64,000 nucleotides of DNA from Cladorhizidae sp. MBARI D1340-BT2 (lineage: Eukaryota > Porifera > Demospongiae > Poecilosclerida > Cladorhizidae): the NCBI GenBank assembly GCA_028752905.1, contig JAQNBH010000004.1, positions 8,746,559-8,810,558 of the forward strand. Direction: 5' to 3'. The translations under genes were made by a program, and so were the position numbers. The notes below the pieces were generated by a model, which did no database searches, was not told where the DNA came from, and saw only the letters and a program-made list of their open reading frames with translations. Shown piece after piece: positions 44,733 to 56,200 of the stretch. The first letter of the stretch is position 1; every line of letters starts with the position of its first letter.

Positions 44733-44906
44733 TCAGGCGTGGTCAAAATGGTAACTCGGGCGTGGTCGAAATGGTAGCTCGGGCGTGGTCAAAATGGTAA
44801 CTCGGGCGTGGTCGAAATGGTAGCTCGGGCGTGGTCGAAATGGTAGCTCGGGCGTGGTCGAAATGGTAGCTCGGGCGTGGTCGAAATGGTAGCTCGGGCG
44901 TGGTCG
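44733..44906 (-). repeat. 23-bp tandem repeat in the retrotransposon leader
   Basis: Seven to eight copies of AGCTCGGGCGTGGTCGAAATGGT (shown in two halves by AGCTCGGGCGTGG and TCGAAATGGT) lie between the primer-binding region and gag. The first copies alternate TCAAAATGGTAAC and TCGAAATGGTAGC forms. Confidence 0.92.
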
Positions 44907-44911
44907 TTTCC

Positions 44912-44926
44912 TTGGCTGCCACCAGA
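44912..44926 (-). promoter_or_regulatory. probable primer-binding site
   Basis: Directly inside the 5' LTR, element-sense TCTGGTGGCAGCCAAGG contains the TGG start typical of tRNA primer sites. The tRNA cannot be named without the host tRNA set. Confidence 0.45.
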
Positions 44927-45183
44927 TGTTAGACTATTGCAGACAATCTAATGGAGCAGTTGATAAATATAGAATTTATTATTGATAATCAAATACACAA
45001 GACAATTGACTTAGCTTTGATAATCCAAAAGAGAGACTTTTACAGAAGAAGGCTGCTCTTAAATAAGCTGGCCTCTCCTGAGGACATCAGTGGGTTTCAA
45101 AGATTAATATTATTCATAGTTCATTGTAGAAGTCTATATTTGGCTAGGACTAAGTTAAGTTGGTTGTTCTTGTTAGGTTGACA
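44927..45183 (-). repeat. 5' LTR of the Ty3-type element
   Basis: Matches the other LTR except two substitutions (GAGAGACTTTTACAGAAG against GAGAAACTTTTACATAAG). Its outer edge reads TGTCAACC where the other has TGTTAGGTCAACC, a 5-bp difference. The 45184-45497 gap holds no gene. Confidence 0.92.
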
Positions 45184-46812
45184 TGGAAGAGGCTCAGTTG
45201 TTTCTGTCCCATCCCCGGAAAAATACAAGTGGTGTGAAGACTCCATGCACAACATATCGAATACACTGGCCATATGCCTAGAGTAGAGCATTCCTCTGGC
45301 CACAGATAACAATTTCAACTGTCCAGCACTTTCCTATCGTAGCCACACTTTGTATCAAAAGAAGCACACAGAGATCCCTATCTTATATTTAGTAAAGTGT
45401 GCAGACTCTATGGACCACAAAGTTGACAAGGCTTGTGTCAATGAGGTGATAGTCTTTTTAGTTTATACAGTACCCCCTTTAAAACTGACAGGGGCATCAG
45501 GGCCGTATCTAGGAAAATTTGACCGGGGAGGCGTTAGGACTGGGAAGGCGGTTGCATACCATTGGCTATAGGTGTGAAGTATGCAGAAGCTAAAACTATA
45601 CTTCTATTTTATGAAGTGCATATATATGAGGCTAAAAAGGAGTACATAACATTACAGCATTAGAACACCTCAACAAAAACATACAGAAATGCAACAACAA
45701 TATTTAATGTGCACTGTTCTGATTAAAAATTCCTGAATGTGACAATAGTTATCTCATTTCTATTTCGCTGACTTGTCTCCAGTTAGCCCTTTTCATAAAT
45801 ATCCTCTAATGATGGAATAAATTCATTTTCACGATAAATCAAGAGCATTGATGATCTACTCAACCTCTCTTCTTTTGAAGAATGTGTCCAAAGCTTTAGA
45901 CGACTAAGAGCAGAAAAAGATCTCTCACAAGATACACTTTCCACAGGTATAGTTAAAAAGACTGTTAAAATTTTATTAATTGCAGGGAATGACTGAGGAT
46001 TACACTTAGAGAGAGCACAGCTCGCTGTACTTGGCCTCCATTTAGGTGAAAGAGATCCATAAAACTTTTTCCATTTAGTTATTTCAACAGGGAAGTCGGT
46101 CTTCTCTTCCAAGCACATCAATTTCCCATAATAAGAAGTGATACTATCAATTTTATTGCTACTCAGTTTGGTGGTATCAGAGATTCAGCTGCAATAATTT
46201 CCTTATGCTCATTGGAAAATCGTGTTTCTAACTGTTCAACCACATGGTCAATAAATGGGTAATATACATTGATTCTGTAGTAATCAGGAGGAGTCTGGCT
46301 AACTTGTCCTGCATTGGCTCGGTGGCACTGAACAGTAGCAGTTCGTAGTTTCACAATTGTTAAATTAATAGACAAGGGTAGCATTTCAATTCTTCTCCAA
46401 ACTTTCTCCCAACAGTCATCTTTTCTGGCATCCTGAATGCATTTCTTTGCTTGTGCAAGATCACACTGTAAAGCTAGTGTCACTGAAGGAAACAAAGAAC
46501 TGCCTGTGTAACAACCAGTGTGACAATAAATTGGCTATCTCCACATATATGAACAAGCATCACTTATAGAATCTCCCCTGCTACTATCTTTGATTCTGCC
46601 CTTGGTCTCTTATTGGGCTACAAGAGCTGAAAGAGTCCTCACTCTTGCACTCCAACAGGTGGCACAAAATTTAGACGCACGATACCTCCTTGAACCTGCT
46701 TCTATTTCTGTCAAAGACTCACTAAGCTCATCATCATCTTCAATCATCAAGAACTCAAGAAGCTCTTTTCCTTGGTCAGTAGATGCGACTTCAAAAAAAT
46801 TCTTTATGCTTG

Positions 46813-47403
46813 TGTCAGTGAAACCTCTGACAGGTAGTTTCCTGGCTCCTGCAACAAACCACAAGATGAATGGGGAGAACGTGGCAAACCACACCAATGC
46901 AGAGAACGTGGCAAACCACACGGATGCATAGAACTTGGCAAACCACACCAATGCAGAGAATGTGGGAAGATATCAACGATCGCGAGTTCGACCTCGGGAG
47001 GAGAACAGAGATGACAAAACTCTTGCGTGGATTCGGGAGCAAGCTCCTGAAAGCTTGCGACGAAGTCACCTTGGAGACAAGTGACGTGAAACTGAACAAG
47101 TAGCTCGTAATTATAAAAGGACTGAACTTTGTATACTATTGAGAGAGGGTGTTAAAAAGTGAGAGTTGTCTTTATTGAGTATGAATTGTTATTGAGTAAG
47201 AGCACTTGATTGATTCGTTATCCTTGGGATATATTAGCACTAGACTCTTGCTAATCAGCGACACGGTGAAGGGTGCTGTGTTTGTTGTTTGGTCTGAACA
47301 GAGGTTCTAGCCAGGGAGGTTAGAAGAGGTTCAGGCGTCGGACCGGTAACTTGGATCTGGCAAGACCAAAGCGCATCTTGGCCAGAAAGAAGTTTCGGTT
47401 ACA
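46813..47403 (+). mobile_element. solo LTR inside hAT transposase, TSD GCTTG
   Basis: The 591-bp segment starts TGTCAGTGAAACC and ends TCGGTTACA, flanked by GCTTG at 46808-46812 and 47404-47408. The transposase frame is restored across the site when the insert and one GCTTG are ignored, confirming the borders. TATAAAAGG near 47115 sets plus orientation. A 31-bp repeat with GAACGTGGCAAACCACACC occurs about four times at 46868-46975. Confidence 0.88.
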
Positions 47404-48365
47404 GCTTGGCACTACCAGATAAAAACCATGTCAAGTTTTGAATATCATCAAAAAGGTTACGGATAGATAGCACATGCGTACGACTCTGCAAATGGCACGA
47501 TTCAAAACATGTGAACGGCAATGAACATAATTATGTGGCATGGGGATATTTTTCAGCTACTTTAGCCTGTACTCCATTTCTACTTGAACTCATTACAGAG
47601 GCTCCATCATAACCTTGACCAACTAGAAAAGACATGTTTAATCCCCATTTCTGAAGTGTAGAGAGCAAAGCATCAGCAATCGTTTGAGCATCCATCTTTG
47701 CAATTTTAATAAACCCCAGGAATTCTTCATAAACCTCACAATTATTAACAAACCTTGCACAGATACTAACCAGGTCCACATTTGAAAGGTCTTCAGTTTC
47801 ATCACCATGAGACTCCAGTATGATGAAAACATTGATAAAATATTCTCACGAATAGCGCCTTCGCAATTGGAAATGATTGTATTCTGTACTGGGGGGGGGA
47901 AATATACCTAGCATTTTTAGAGGCATGCTGAAAATGCTCTTTAAGATCTATGTCAAACTGTGACTTCCAGTTGACAAAAAAAGCGAAGTTTTCATCTTCA
48001 GTTTTTGTGATCTTGTCCCAATTACCAAAAGCAATGCCCCTCTTACCAAGGGCTACAACCAATGTTGATTGAGAAAATGCCCTTCTTAGTATGGGCCTGC
48101 TGAATTGCTACTTCTCTGGCCATTAGTGAAGCAACATCTAACCAGGTTGTTGAGTTTTTAGGAAAAGACAAGTTTTCTCATCTGCTAGTTTGTGTGCTTC
48201 CTCTACTTGTGCTTATCAAATAAGTTGCTCTTATTACCGAGAGCTTTCTTCCATTTATTAAAGCTCATGGAAGAAAGCGGAGATTTGGTGTCTGCACTTG
48301 CAAAAGCACAGGCATGGCAGACAGTGTGCACTATCATTTGATATGCTATAATGCAACCAGACATA

Positions 48366-48540
48366 CTTTATTGGATGTCGATGATAAGCTAACACTCTTG
48401 ACGTCCAAGTTTAAATGCTCACCTAATTTTGTGTTCCCTGTCACTTCAGGGAGAAGATGAAGTGACAGGGAACACAAAATTAGGTGAGCATTTAAACTTG
48501 GACGTCAAGAGTGTTAGCCTATTATCGACATCCAATAAAG
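48366..48540. repeat. near-perfect inverted repeat, 82-bp arms, 11-bp loop
   Basis: Arms 48366-48447 and 48459-48540 agree at about 80 of 82 positions. The right arm is transposase coding sequence on the minus strand (LLDVDNRLTLL region) and the left arm is its inverted copy. The loop is AGGGAGAAGAT. Confidence 0.93.
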
Positions 48541-48643
48541 AATGCTTTCCAGCATAAAGTGCTGGATTATTGGGATCAAATTAATCTTTGACAATAGGAC
48601 CTGCAGTTGCTAGATCCATTTCAGGTAGATCATCATCATGAAG

Positions 48644-48745
48644 GGAATCTTCATCATAAGCCTCATCATCATGAGCCTCTTCATCATGAGCCTCTTCATC
48701 ATGAGCCTCTTCATCATGAGCCTCTTTGTCATGACCTTCTTCATC
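48644..48745 (-). repeat. 15-bp coding repeat (HDEEA)
   Basis: CTCTTCATCATGAGC recurs about six times, encoding HDEEA repeats in the transposase leader on the minus strand. Confidence 0.85.
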
Positions 48746-49309
48746 ATGTACTTGGGAGTTGTCCTCATTTTCCCTACATCATTTCTTCACTTTCATATAG
48801 CTACCACTATGAATCACATGCATGGAGCATCAATACCTTGAAGGTCCAAAAAATGAAGTTATTTGAGCTTGATGACACAGTCTTTTGGCTTTTGGAGGAG
48901 TATGGGCCGGTACAGGAGTGGCCAAGGCCCGACCAAAAACTTGTTATCCATAATTAGTCATTAGTACAATCAACGCCTCTAGCTATAGTGTTGATATGTG
49001 GAACAGGAGGTCTAGCTTACAAAATGTATCAGTGCTTGGAATAATCAGACTTGCACTTAGCATTGTGACAGCTGCAAGTATATATGAGATTGATGGGGCC
49101 CCCAATATTTTTGCACTGCTAGCACACTGACAGCTGGAATTAACAGGGTGATGTTTTAATTAATTATACATCTTACATGTACTGATTATGTGACTCTTGA
49201 CATTCAAGCCCACCTATTTTTGGGGGTCCTCTGAATTTTGTAGCCAAATATATCAGTGGGGGGGGCATTGGCCCCCCCTGCAACCCCCTTCAATACGGCC
49301 CTGGGCAAG

Positions 49310-49985
49310 TGTGCCTTGTGTCAAGAGGATACAACAGAAGTGCTTCACTGCCAAGCTGATGCTAAACATGATACATGAAGCAAGCTACAAGACACTTGCT
49401 GATCTCCTTAAGGGTCAAGTAAGGTTGGTTGTTTGAATTTAATATATGTTGAAGATGGTGATGGCATCCGAGGCTACATTGTGCAAGCACAGAGCCAAGT
49501 CGCATGCTCCATGTGGACTTCAGTACAACAAAACCAGGCTACATCATGTGAAAAGGTGAAAGAGACCAATGGAAGACCCTAGAGATGTTTCCCAGAAGTT
49601 CACAAGGTAGTGTTTGGGAGAGACAAGCACTTCCAGTGAAACATGCTTCTGTGGAAAACAAGGCAGCAACAAGAAAATCCTAGTGCAAGGAGGTAACAAT
49701 ACTCGGGATTGGTTTCCATGTCCGACAATCCGCCATGAAATTATGGGACAAATGGCTGCTTGGCAAATTGAGTGCCGGACACTTAAATGCACAAGATATT
49801 CAGTACCATCTGCAATGCCTTGTTTCCTCATATGATAGAATTAAATAAACAAAAGTGCCTGAAGATGCTGATGCTGATACACTGATGCTATTGCTTGGGA
49901 TTTGTACAGGCCTTGCAGCTAAAAAGCTGTTGCTCACAACGGAGAAGGAAGGGGGGTCAGAAGACATACAGTACAGTTCCAAATA
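49310..49985 (+). pseudogene. decayed unrecognised ORF, probably transposon-linked
   Basis: Frames that change several times on plus give KCALCQEDTTEVLHC, YKTLADLLKGQ, CFCGKQGSNKK, then a longer clean stretch (about 49727-49985) with MKLWDKWLLGKLSAGHLNAQ, YHLQCLVSSYDRI and LLGICTGLAAKKLLL. This set of motifs (CxxC near a Tyr-Leu segment, then LLAKLSAGDL..QDA.YH..CL) recurs in repeated proteins of corals, sponges and other marine invertebrates as I recall them. Function unknown to me. Remaining sequence to about 50830 may be a further degraded part. Confidence 0.35.
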
Positions 49986-49999
49986 ACTGCCAAGAGTTT

Positions 50000-51004
50000 C
50001 CCCACATCAATGACAACAAAACTGGAACTGGCATTGCACCAACAAACAAGTTATAAGAACACACCATACTGATGCACTCCGCAGTAAATGTCAAGATGTG
50101 TTGGGTCTTGCTCCATGCACCCATGAAAAGGCTGACACTTACATGTTAAACATGCTGCAAGGCAAGCAACAAAATGTGAATTCACACAGTTGGCATAAGT
50201 AGCTCTGGCCATAATGTCAGGTACATTGAACAAGCAACACTAAATTGTGGGTTGCACTTGGTGCTGGGAAGAACTTCCAGTTTCTTCCCACTTAAGCATT
50301 AGCCAACGCTCTAGGTCCTCATCGGTGCATGGTCTCGTCTGTTATGTGCATTCACTGGGTGTGACACTAAGTCCTTTTTTCTTAGGCCTAGGCTAAAGGA
50401 CTGCGTGGAACACCAGGGAAGCATATAATACAGTAGTCCGCCTCTATGATTGCACAAGTCATCTGGGGCATGTGACAAAACTGCTCTGTACTCAAGAGGC
50501 AGTAATCAATGGACTAACTTCTTTACAAGGCCACACTAATCCAGTATCTTGAGAGAGAGCAACCTGTCAAGCTGGACATTACTGGGTCTTAAGCGATGAT
50601 AGCAGTTCAAGAGCAATAATTTCCAAGTGAACAAAGTTGGAAAAAGATGAAGAAGGTTGGGAAGCATGCTGGACAACTCTACCAGAAGCCATTCAAGCTT
50701 GTAGAGAACTTGTACGTAATGGATGCAGCAAATATGAAAAGAGTGCCCTTCAGTGCACTGCTCTTTGTAATTGTCAAGAACGTTGCACTGACTGAGCTCC
50801 CATGCATTTAATAACATGAATTGAAACACACAATGAAATGGACTTGAAGATACCTAAAGGCACCCCTTTTTAAAATGGGTGTAAGCTTTTCCAATGTATA
50901 AGTATGAAATAGCCCTCGTCAAAAATCACATTAGAGGCATATTATATAACAATGTCATACTTCTCCATCATGAGAAGCACATCATTCACATTCCTGCAGT
51001 AATA
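50000..51004. other. no clear gene
   Basis: Short frames on both strands, none with a recognised domain. May be the eroded continuation of the preceding ORF. Confidence 0.3.
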
Positions 51005-51195
51005 TGGGTTAGGATTTTAGGCCCAGGATTATGGCTAGGATTAAAGTATAGGGACATGTAATGGCTCTATAGGATTAGGGCCTGGGCAACAGACAAGATT
51101 AGTGCCAACATAATAGCTAGGACTTGGGCCAGGCCAATGAATAGGATTAGGGCCAGGAATACAGCTAAGGCTAGAGCAATGCTTATGATGTCATC
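51005..51195 (-). repeat. degenerate GGATTAGGGCC/TAGCTAGG repeat
   Basis: Loose copies of AGGATTAGGGCCAGG and ATAGCTAGGA at 20-30 bp spacing. A similar patch lies at 51985-52060 (CAGGGCAGTAGCTAGGGCA). Both look like eroded inverse-orientation relatives of the 24-bp array at 22.5-23.7 kb. Each is followed by ATGATGTCATCA. Sequence 51196-51984 and 52061-52420 holds no gene. Confidence 0.55.
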
Positions 51196-52423
51196 ATACG
51201 TGATGGTAGTTGTTTTTTGTGTTACATTCCTGTGGAGTGGGGAACTATCAGTCAGATAGCCAAGATGTGTGACACACACGTTGGCCAACTTTTAGATGTG
51301 ACATTAAAAAATTATAAACCGGGATTTTGGTCTACATTGTGTATCATGTTCAGGAAGGATGTGTTATGAGCACTCTGCTCAGTATGCCTTACCACTGTTC
51401 TGCATGTCAGCAGGAATATTATAACAAACACCATTTTCAAGGGCTAGATCTAGGGAAAAGGAGGTCGGCCCAATGGAGTTGCAACCCTGCCAACCTCCTT
51501 GCTGTTCCAGTAGCAACTCAGCAAATTCTCTCTCTCTCCTTTAAAATCAACAACACCACAACTAATGCAAATACAGTGATAAAAAGATCCGACATGTCAT
51601 GTGACAGTATTTAGTGCTATAGTGGTGACTGTGCAACCAAAAGGTCCTCATTAAAGTCAACATTTTGGTCGCACAGTCACCACCTGTCATGGTGCTCTGG
51701 ATCTGAACCGACGCTTGGATGTATTAATGTGTAGTGGGTATTCCATGGCTCATGTAGTAAGCTTAGCTGGTTTGCATGTTTTGTGACATGTACAGTAGTT
51801 ATAATCTACACCACAAATCCAAGAACACACAGCTTCTGGGACCCTGCTAACCAGTAGGTATTCAACAGAGCTTGCATGTAGGCTCCAGCACCACAGGTTA
51901 TCTGAAAGGTGGCTACTTCATGGCATAATCCTGGCAATTACATTATCATGGTGATGGAGTGAATATACGTATACATCAGTACTAGATAGGGCTTCAGCCA
52001 GGGTTAGGCTGGGCAATGGTTAGGCTTACGGTCAGGGCAGTAGCTAGGGCAATGCTACCCAACAAAGCCCATGATGTCATCACAATGATGTAATGCTATG
52101 AAATTAGTTGCAAGGGGTTTTACGCAGTAGGTCAGTATTATATAATGTATATAAAGTAATAATTAAGACAGTGGGAGACTGGGAGACGAGGTTCTGCTCT
52201 GCCTCTACAGCTCAGTGTGGTTTGTTGGATGATTGGGAGAAGGGGAAGGGAGTTCCCCCTTCTCACACGATGAAGGTAGAAGTTTCTCGGGCATCTAATC
52301 CTTTTGTTTGACAGCTATATAGCAAAAATGCCACGCCATCACTATCTGAGATTCACCTTATGGTCCTTCAAATTGTTGGGGGGGAAAAGACGGGAAAAAA
52401 GGCTAAGAACTTCTTTTTTTTAA

Positions 52424-52424
<1 letters not shown>

Positions 52425-52460
<36 letters not shown>
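52425..52460 (+). repeat. (CA)n microsatellite
   Basis: About 18 CA units followed by an A-rich tract. Confidence 0.95.
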
Positions 52461-53069
52461 AAAAAATAAGAAGAAGAAGAATTAAAATTAAAAAAACTAA
52501 CTTGTAGCAACATACAGACAAGTTTAGTCAAGGGAAGCATCATTTCCAATGTTAATCTTCGATCACTTTTCACATTGGTCAAAACCGAGTTGCCATTATT
52601 GGGTGGGGTAGTGGAGAGGCCTCTCCCCTCCCCTTTCTAGTTCCTATGCCGATGGGGTGGATATATATGTATGTGTGACTACATTATTACTATGATGTGT
52701 GGATGCCTTGTTGACCATTAGGTTTATAACAAACTTGATACAACGACATACCTTGGCTTGTGTAGTGACCCGGATAAATGACATCATCAACAGCTAAAAC
52801 ACTTCACCGATTCAGAGGTTCCACATGTCCCACGATGTCCCTGCATTTTATATACCATACCTAGATTGCAACCATCATGCATGACAATACCATATCTCGT
52901 TCACAGCAAGGATGGATATGACTGTAGACAACCTTGATCCCAATGGGCTAGGCCAAGGCAAGAAATCTAACAAGTGATAAGCTAAGGAAACCCTAGCACA
53001 GTGCCATCATATGAGTGACCAAACTAGAACCACATAACCATCATATAATATACAGCACATCCAGTAATT

Positions 53070-53250
53070 GTGAGTGTGTGTGTGTGTGAGAGAGAGAGTG
53101 TGTGTGGGTTGTGTGTGTGTAAATATACACAGAGCCAAGAGAGCACAGTGCATGTGCATGTACATGTGAGTGTGTGTATGTAAATATATGCAGAGCAAAG
53201 AGAGCACAGTGCATGTGCATGTGTGGGTGTGAATGTAAATATATGCAGAG
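53070..53250 (+). repeat. tandem repeat with (GT)n and GCACAGTGCATGTGCATGT
   Basis: A GT/GA microsatellite, then two to three copies of a ~75-bp unit containing AAATATATGCAGAG and GAGAGCACAGTGCATGTG. It abuts the 5' end of LINE copy B. Sequence 52461-53069 shows nothing I recognise. Confidence 0.8.
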
Positions 53251-56200
53251 TGATAAGGTTATGTTAAGGAAGCAGGATTTAATAGAGAAAATTAAGGAGG
53301 AGTATCGGACGAGAGAGATGGTGGTGGGTTAGTAGATGTCACCAACACTGTACATGTATTGACGAGGGATGTGTTAAAGAAGTTGGAATATTGAGAGAGT
53401 GGTAAAGTGTGGATTTCAAATTGATGGAAACTCATCAAATGGGTGATGTGCTGGCTAATGTTCTGTTGAGGGTAGAAAAATTGGAATAGCAAGATAGCAT
53501 AAAGAGAGAAGAACTGAAGTTTTCGGGAGGAAGTTAGAACAGGTGATGGCGGAGATTAATAATGCTGCTAAAGAAACAATGGTAAAAGCTCTTGTGCAGA
53601 CCAAGATAAGTGGTTGGGGGAGCTGGGAAGACAAGGTTGCTCTTAAAGGGGATATGGAGCAGGTAGTCGTCAGAAGTTCTGTGTATGAAGAAGGAGGGAT
53701 AAAGAAGCAGATCATCAACCATTGTTGAGTGTGTCTATGACCCAAAAAATCACAAGAGAAACATTTTCAGGGTGCCACGAATGAACTGGTGGGGAGGCCA
53801 TTTATCTTGAAAAAGAAAGAACGGTACAGGAGATGGAGAGTGCCACAGATGAATGTAGGTGTAGACAAAGTGCAGGAGGAGGACTGTCAGAACAGGGATC
53901 ACAAGGTGAGGGGGTTCCAGTGAATCAAACAATGGGGGAAACTACGCAAGGGGATGTATCGAAATGGAGAAGAGAGGAGGAAGGATCGACAACAAGGGAG
54001 AGAAGTGGTGGGGATAATCCAAGCACCCAGAAAAGATAGCAGAGTGAAGAGCAAGGAGCCGACGTGGAAATGAAGAGAAGACAAAGACAGTTTATGCATC
54101 AACAGGAAAAGGAGCATCAACCAGTGGGAGCGGTGGGGGTGATGGACCTGCAAACTGGGAAAGATAGGTTGGAGGACTGCTTGAGCAATGTGATGCTACA
54201 GGTCCAAAGTCTCCTTACACAGTATTGGAACAGGAGAGAAGTTAAAAGCAAAGTACTCACCTACCAGGTAGCTTAGGTTTCCCTCGGGGGGTGGGGTTAT
54301 GCGGAGGGGTTGAGGGGGGTGTCAGAGATTTAGGTGTGTGTTTCTAAATGTAGAGGATGGTGGGCAAGAGAGGTGGACATTAAGTGCATGTTGAAGAGGA
54401 AATATTTAGATGTGCTGGGGCTGACCGAAACATTTTTGCAGCAGGATGGGGAGGTTGAGGTACCTGGATATGATTGGTACGGGTACAATAGGTTAGGAGG
54501 CAAGCATGCGATGGGGATGTAGGGCTGCTGGTTAAGAAGAGCATCACGTCTAAGTTGCGACACTGAGGATGGATGGGTGGAATTAAAAGCAGGAGCAATA
54601 ATGTGATTGTGTGTGTGGTGTATGTTAACCCAGAAGGGATGAAGGGTCAGGAATCAGAAAAGTTGTTTGAGGTGATGAAAGCTAAGGTGGCAGAACATCA
54701 GGAAGCAAGCTGTGAGGTAATTCAAATATGTGATTTTAATGCCCACATATGATTAGGGTCAGAGCAGTCGCCTAATAGGAATGGTAAGAAGTTGTTGGAT
54801 ATGGTTGGGGTGTGCAATTTGCGTATCGGGACTAAGGTATGGCAGTGTAGTGGAAGGTAGATGTGGGAGATGGGAGAAAGGAGGTCAGCGATAGATTATA
54901 TCTTCGTGGGGGTTAATTATAGATAAGATGGTGATCTAGAACAGTGGACAAATTGATCTAGGGTCAGATCATAATCTAATATGATGTGTCTTAAGAATAG
55001 GTAGACTGGAGGAAAGAGCAAGTACTCCACGGTTTAAATGGAAGGTTGATGGTAAGATGGATTGGGAAGAATATCAATATATGTTGAGCAAAGGTTTCAG
55101 AAGTTTGGACGAATATGTGGCAGAGCTAGGGATGGGAAAGGACAGAGAAGGTGTACAACAAATTTAGGAACTGTGGAAACGCATTGTGCTTTGGGCAGCT
55201 GAGTTGTGTATAAGGAGGAAAAAACTAACAGACAGATCTAAGAGCTGGTGGTCTCGTGACATTGAAGTAGCCATCCAAGCACGACAAGTGTCCTGTAGGA
55301 AACTTAGAGAGTCTAGGGGTGACAGTGTAGCGGAAGAAAGATAATGGGAGGAATATAAGAGTGCAAGAAGACATGTGAAGAGGTTGATTAGATTGGAAAA
55401 GAAGAGACTTTGGAAGGCTACAATAAAAAGCAAGGAGGAATTAGCTGTAAGTTATTTTGGATGCACTTGAAGGGAAAGAAGAAGTAATGTGAAATTCAGA
55501 GAGCGAGAGAGGAAAATGGGGTTGTAGTGCAGAAGAGGAAGGATATACTGGAGGTATTGGCCAAGCATTGGGAACGATTAGGTAGTGTATCCTGGTCAGG
55601 GAAGGATGTTCCAATTGACAACCTCGAGTGTAAAGCTAAAGAAATTAACTGGATGTTGCAGTGGGTTGGATTCCAGGAGATGTACAATATTATGAAGGGG
55701 TTGAAAAGGGGCAAGGCTCCTGGTCCTGATAGAATAATTAATGAGATGTTGAAGTATGGTAGAATAGGATGGTGGAAGTGTTATGTTCCCTGGTTAATTT
55801 GGTAATGGATTCAAAGTTTTCGCCAGATGATTGGAGATAGAGTTATATTGTGCCGCGCTTTAAAGCTGGAGATGAGGAGGTGGTTAGTAATTACAGAGGA
55901 ATAGCTCTGAGGAGTTGTGTGGCAAAAGTGATGGCAAGAGTGTTGGCAGGTAGGCTCAGTAGGTTTGCAGAGACTAACAGAGGATCAGGGTGAATTTAGG
56001 CGGCCAGGGAGAGGATGTGCAGACCAGTTCCTAGTGCTGAGGTTTGTCTGTTATAATGAGGTCACAGGGCCGACAGAAATTTCTGGCATTTTTGGATGTA
56101 AGAAGGCTTATGAGTGTGTGTGGAAAGAAGGGTTGTGAATGAAGATGAGAGTGTACGGAGTTCAGGAAGAATTTGTCAATGTGTGCAAATGCTTATAATT

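Larger units (their letters stand above)
39792..45183 (-). mobile_element. Ty3/gypsy-type LTR retrotransposon, Gmr1-like domain order
   Basis: Two LTRs in direct orientation bracket a minus-strand gag-pol. Over 256 aligned bases the LTRs differ at two positions, so insertion is recent. The coding part is open apart from one UGA between gag and pol. Integrase precedes reverse transcriptase, the arrangement reported for Gmr1-type elements within Ty3/gypsy. No clear 5-bp target duplication exists (AAGCA against TGGAA); CATG at both outer edges (39790-39793 and 45182-45185) is an alternative reading that would shorten the LTRs. Confidence 0.92.
45783..48760 (-). pseudogene. hAT-family transposase (TTF-type), broken by insertion and duplication
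   Basis: Minus-strand order: an acidic His/Asp/Glu repeat leader (about 48760-48600, 15-bp DNA repeat); the conserved entry FDPNNPALYAGKHSLLDVDN (about 48590-48530); a TTF zinc-finger portion near 48360 (HYSISNDSAHCLPC); GKRGIAFGNWDKITKTEDEN (about 48050-48000); SICARFVNNCEVYEEFLGFI and QGYDGASVMSSSRNGVQAKV (47770-47560); NLFDDIQNLTWFLSGSAK up to 47409. It resumes at 46807 with FFEVASTDQGKELLEFL and SARVRTLSAL (about 46630). The dimerisation motif VESVSCERSFSALSRLK lies near 45930-45890, with the stop at 45783. Lesions are a solo LTR, an inverted duplication and several stops and frameshifts. Confidence 0.75.
45498..49303 (-). mobile_element. hAT element 2 with paired termini
   Basis: The left end CAGGGCCGTATCTAGG and the inverse complement of the right end, CAGGGCCGTATTGAAG, agree for 12 bases. 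Typical hAT ends start CAGGG. Between them a minus-strand transposase occupies most of the length. Flanking octamers (AGGGGCAT and GGCAAGTG) do not match, so the target duplication is lost or one end belongs to another copy. Confidence 0.7.
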
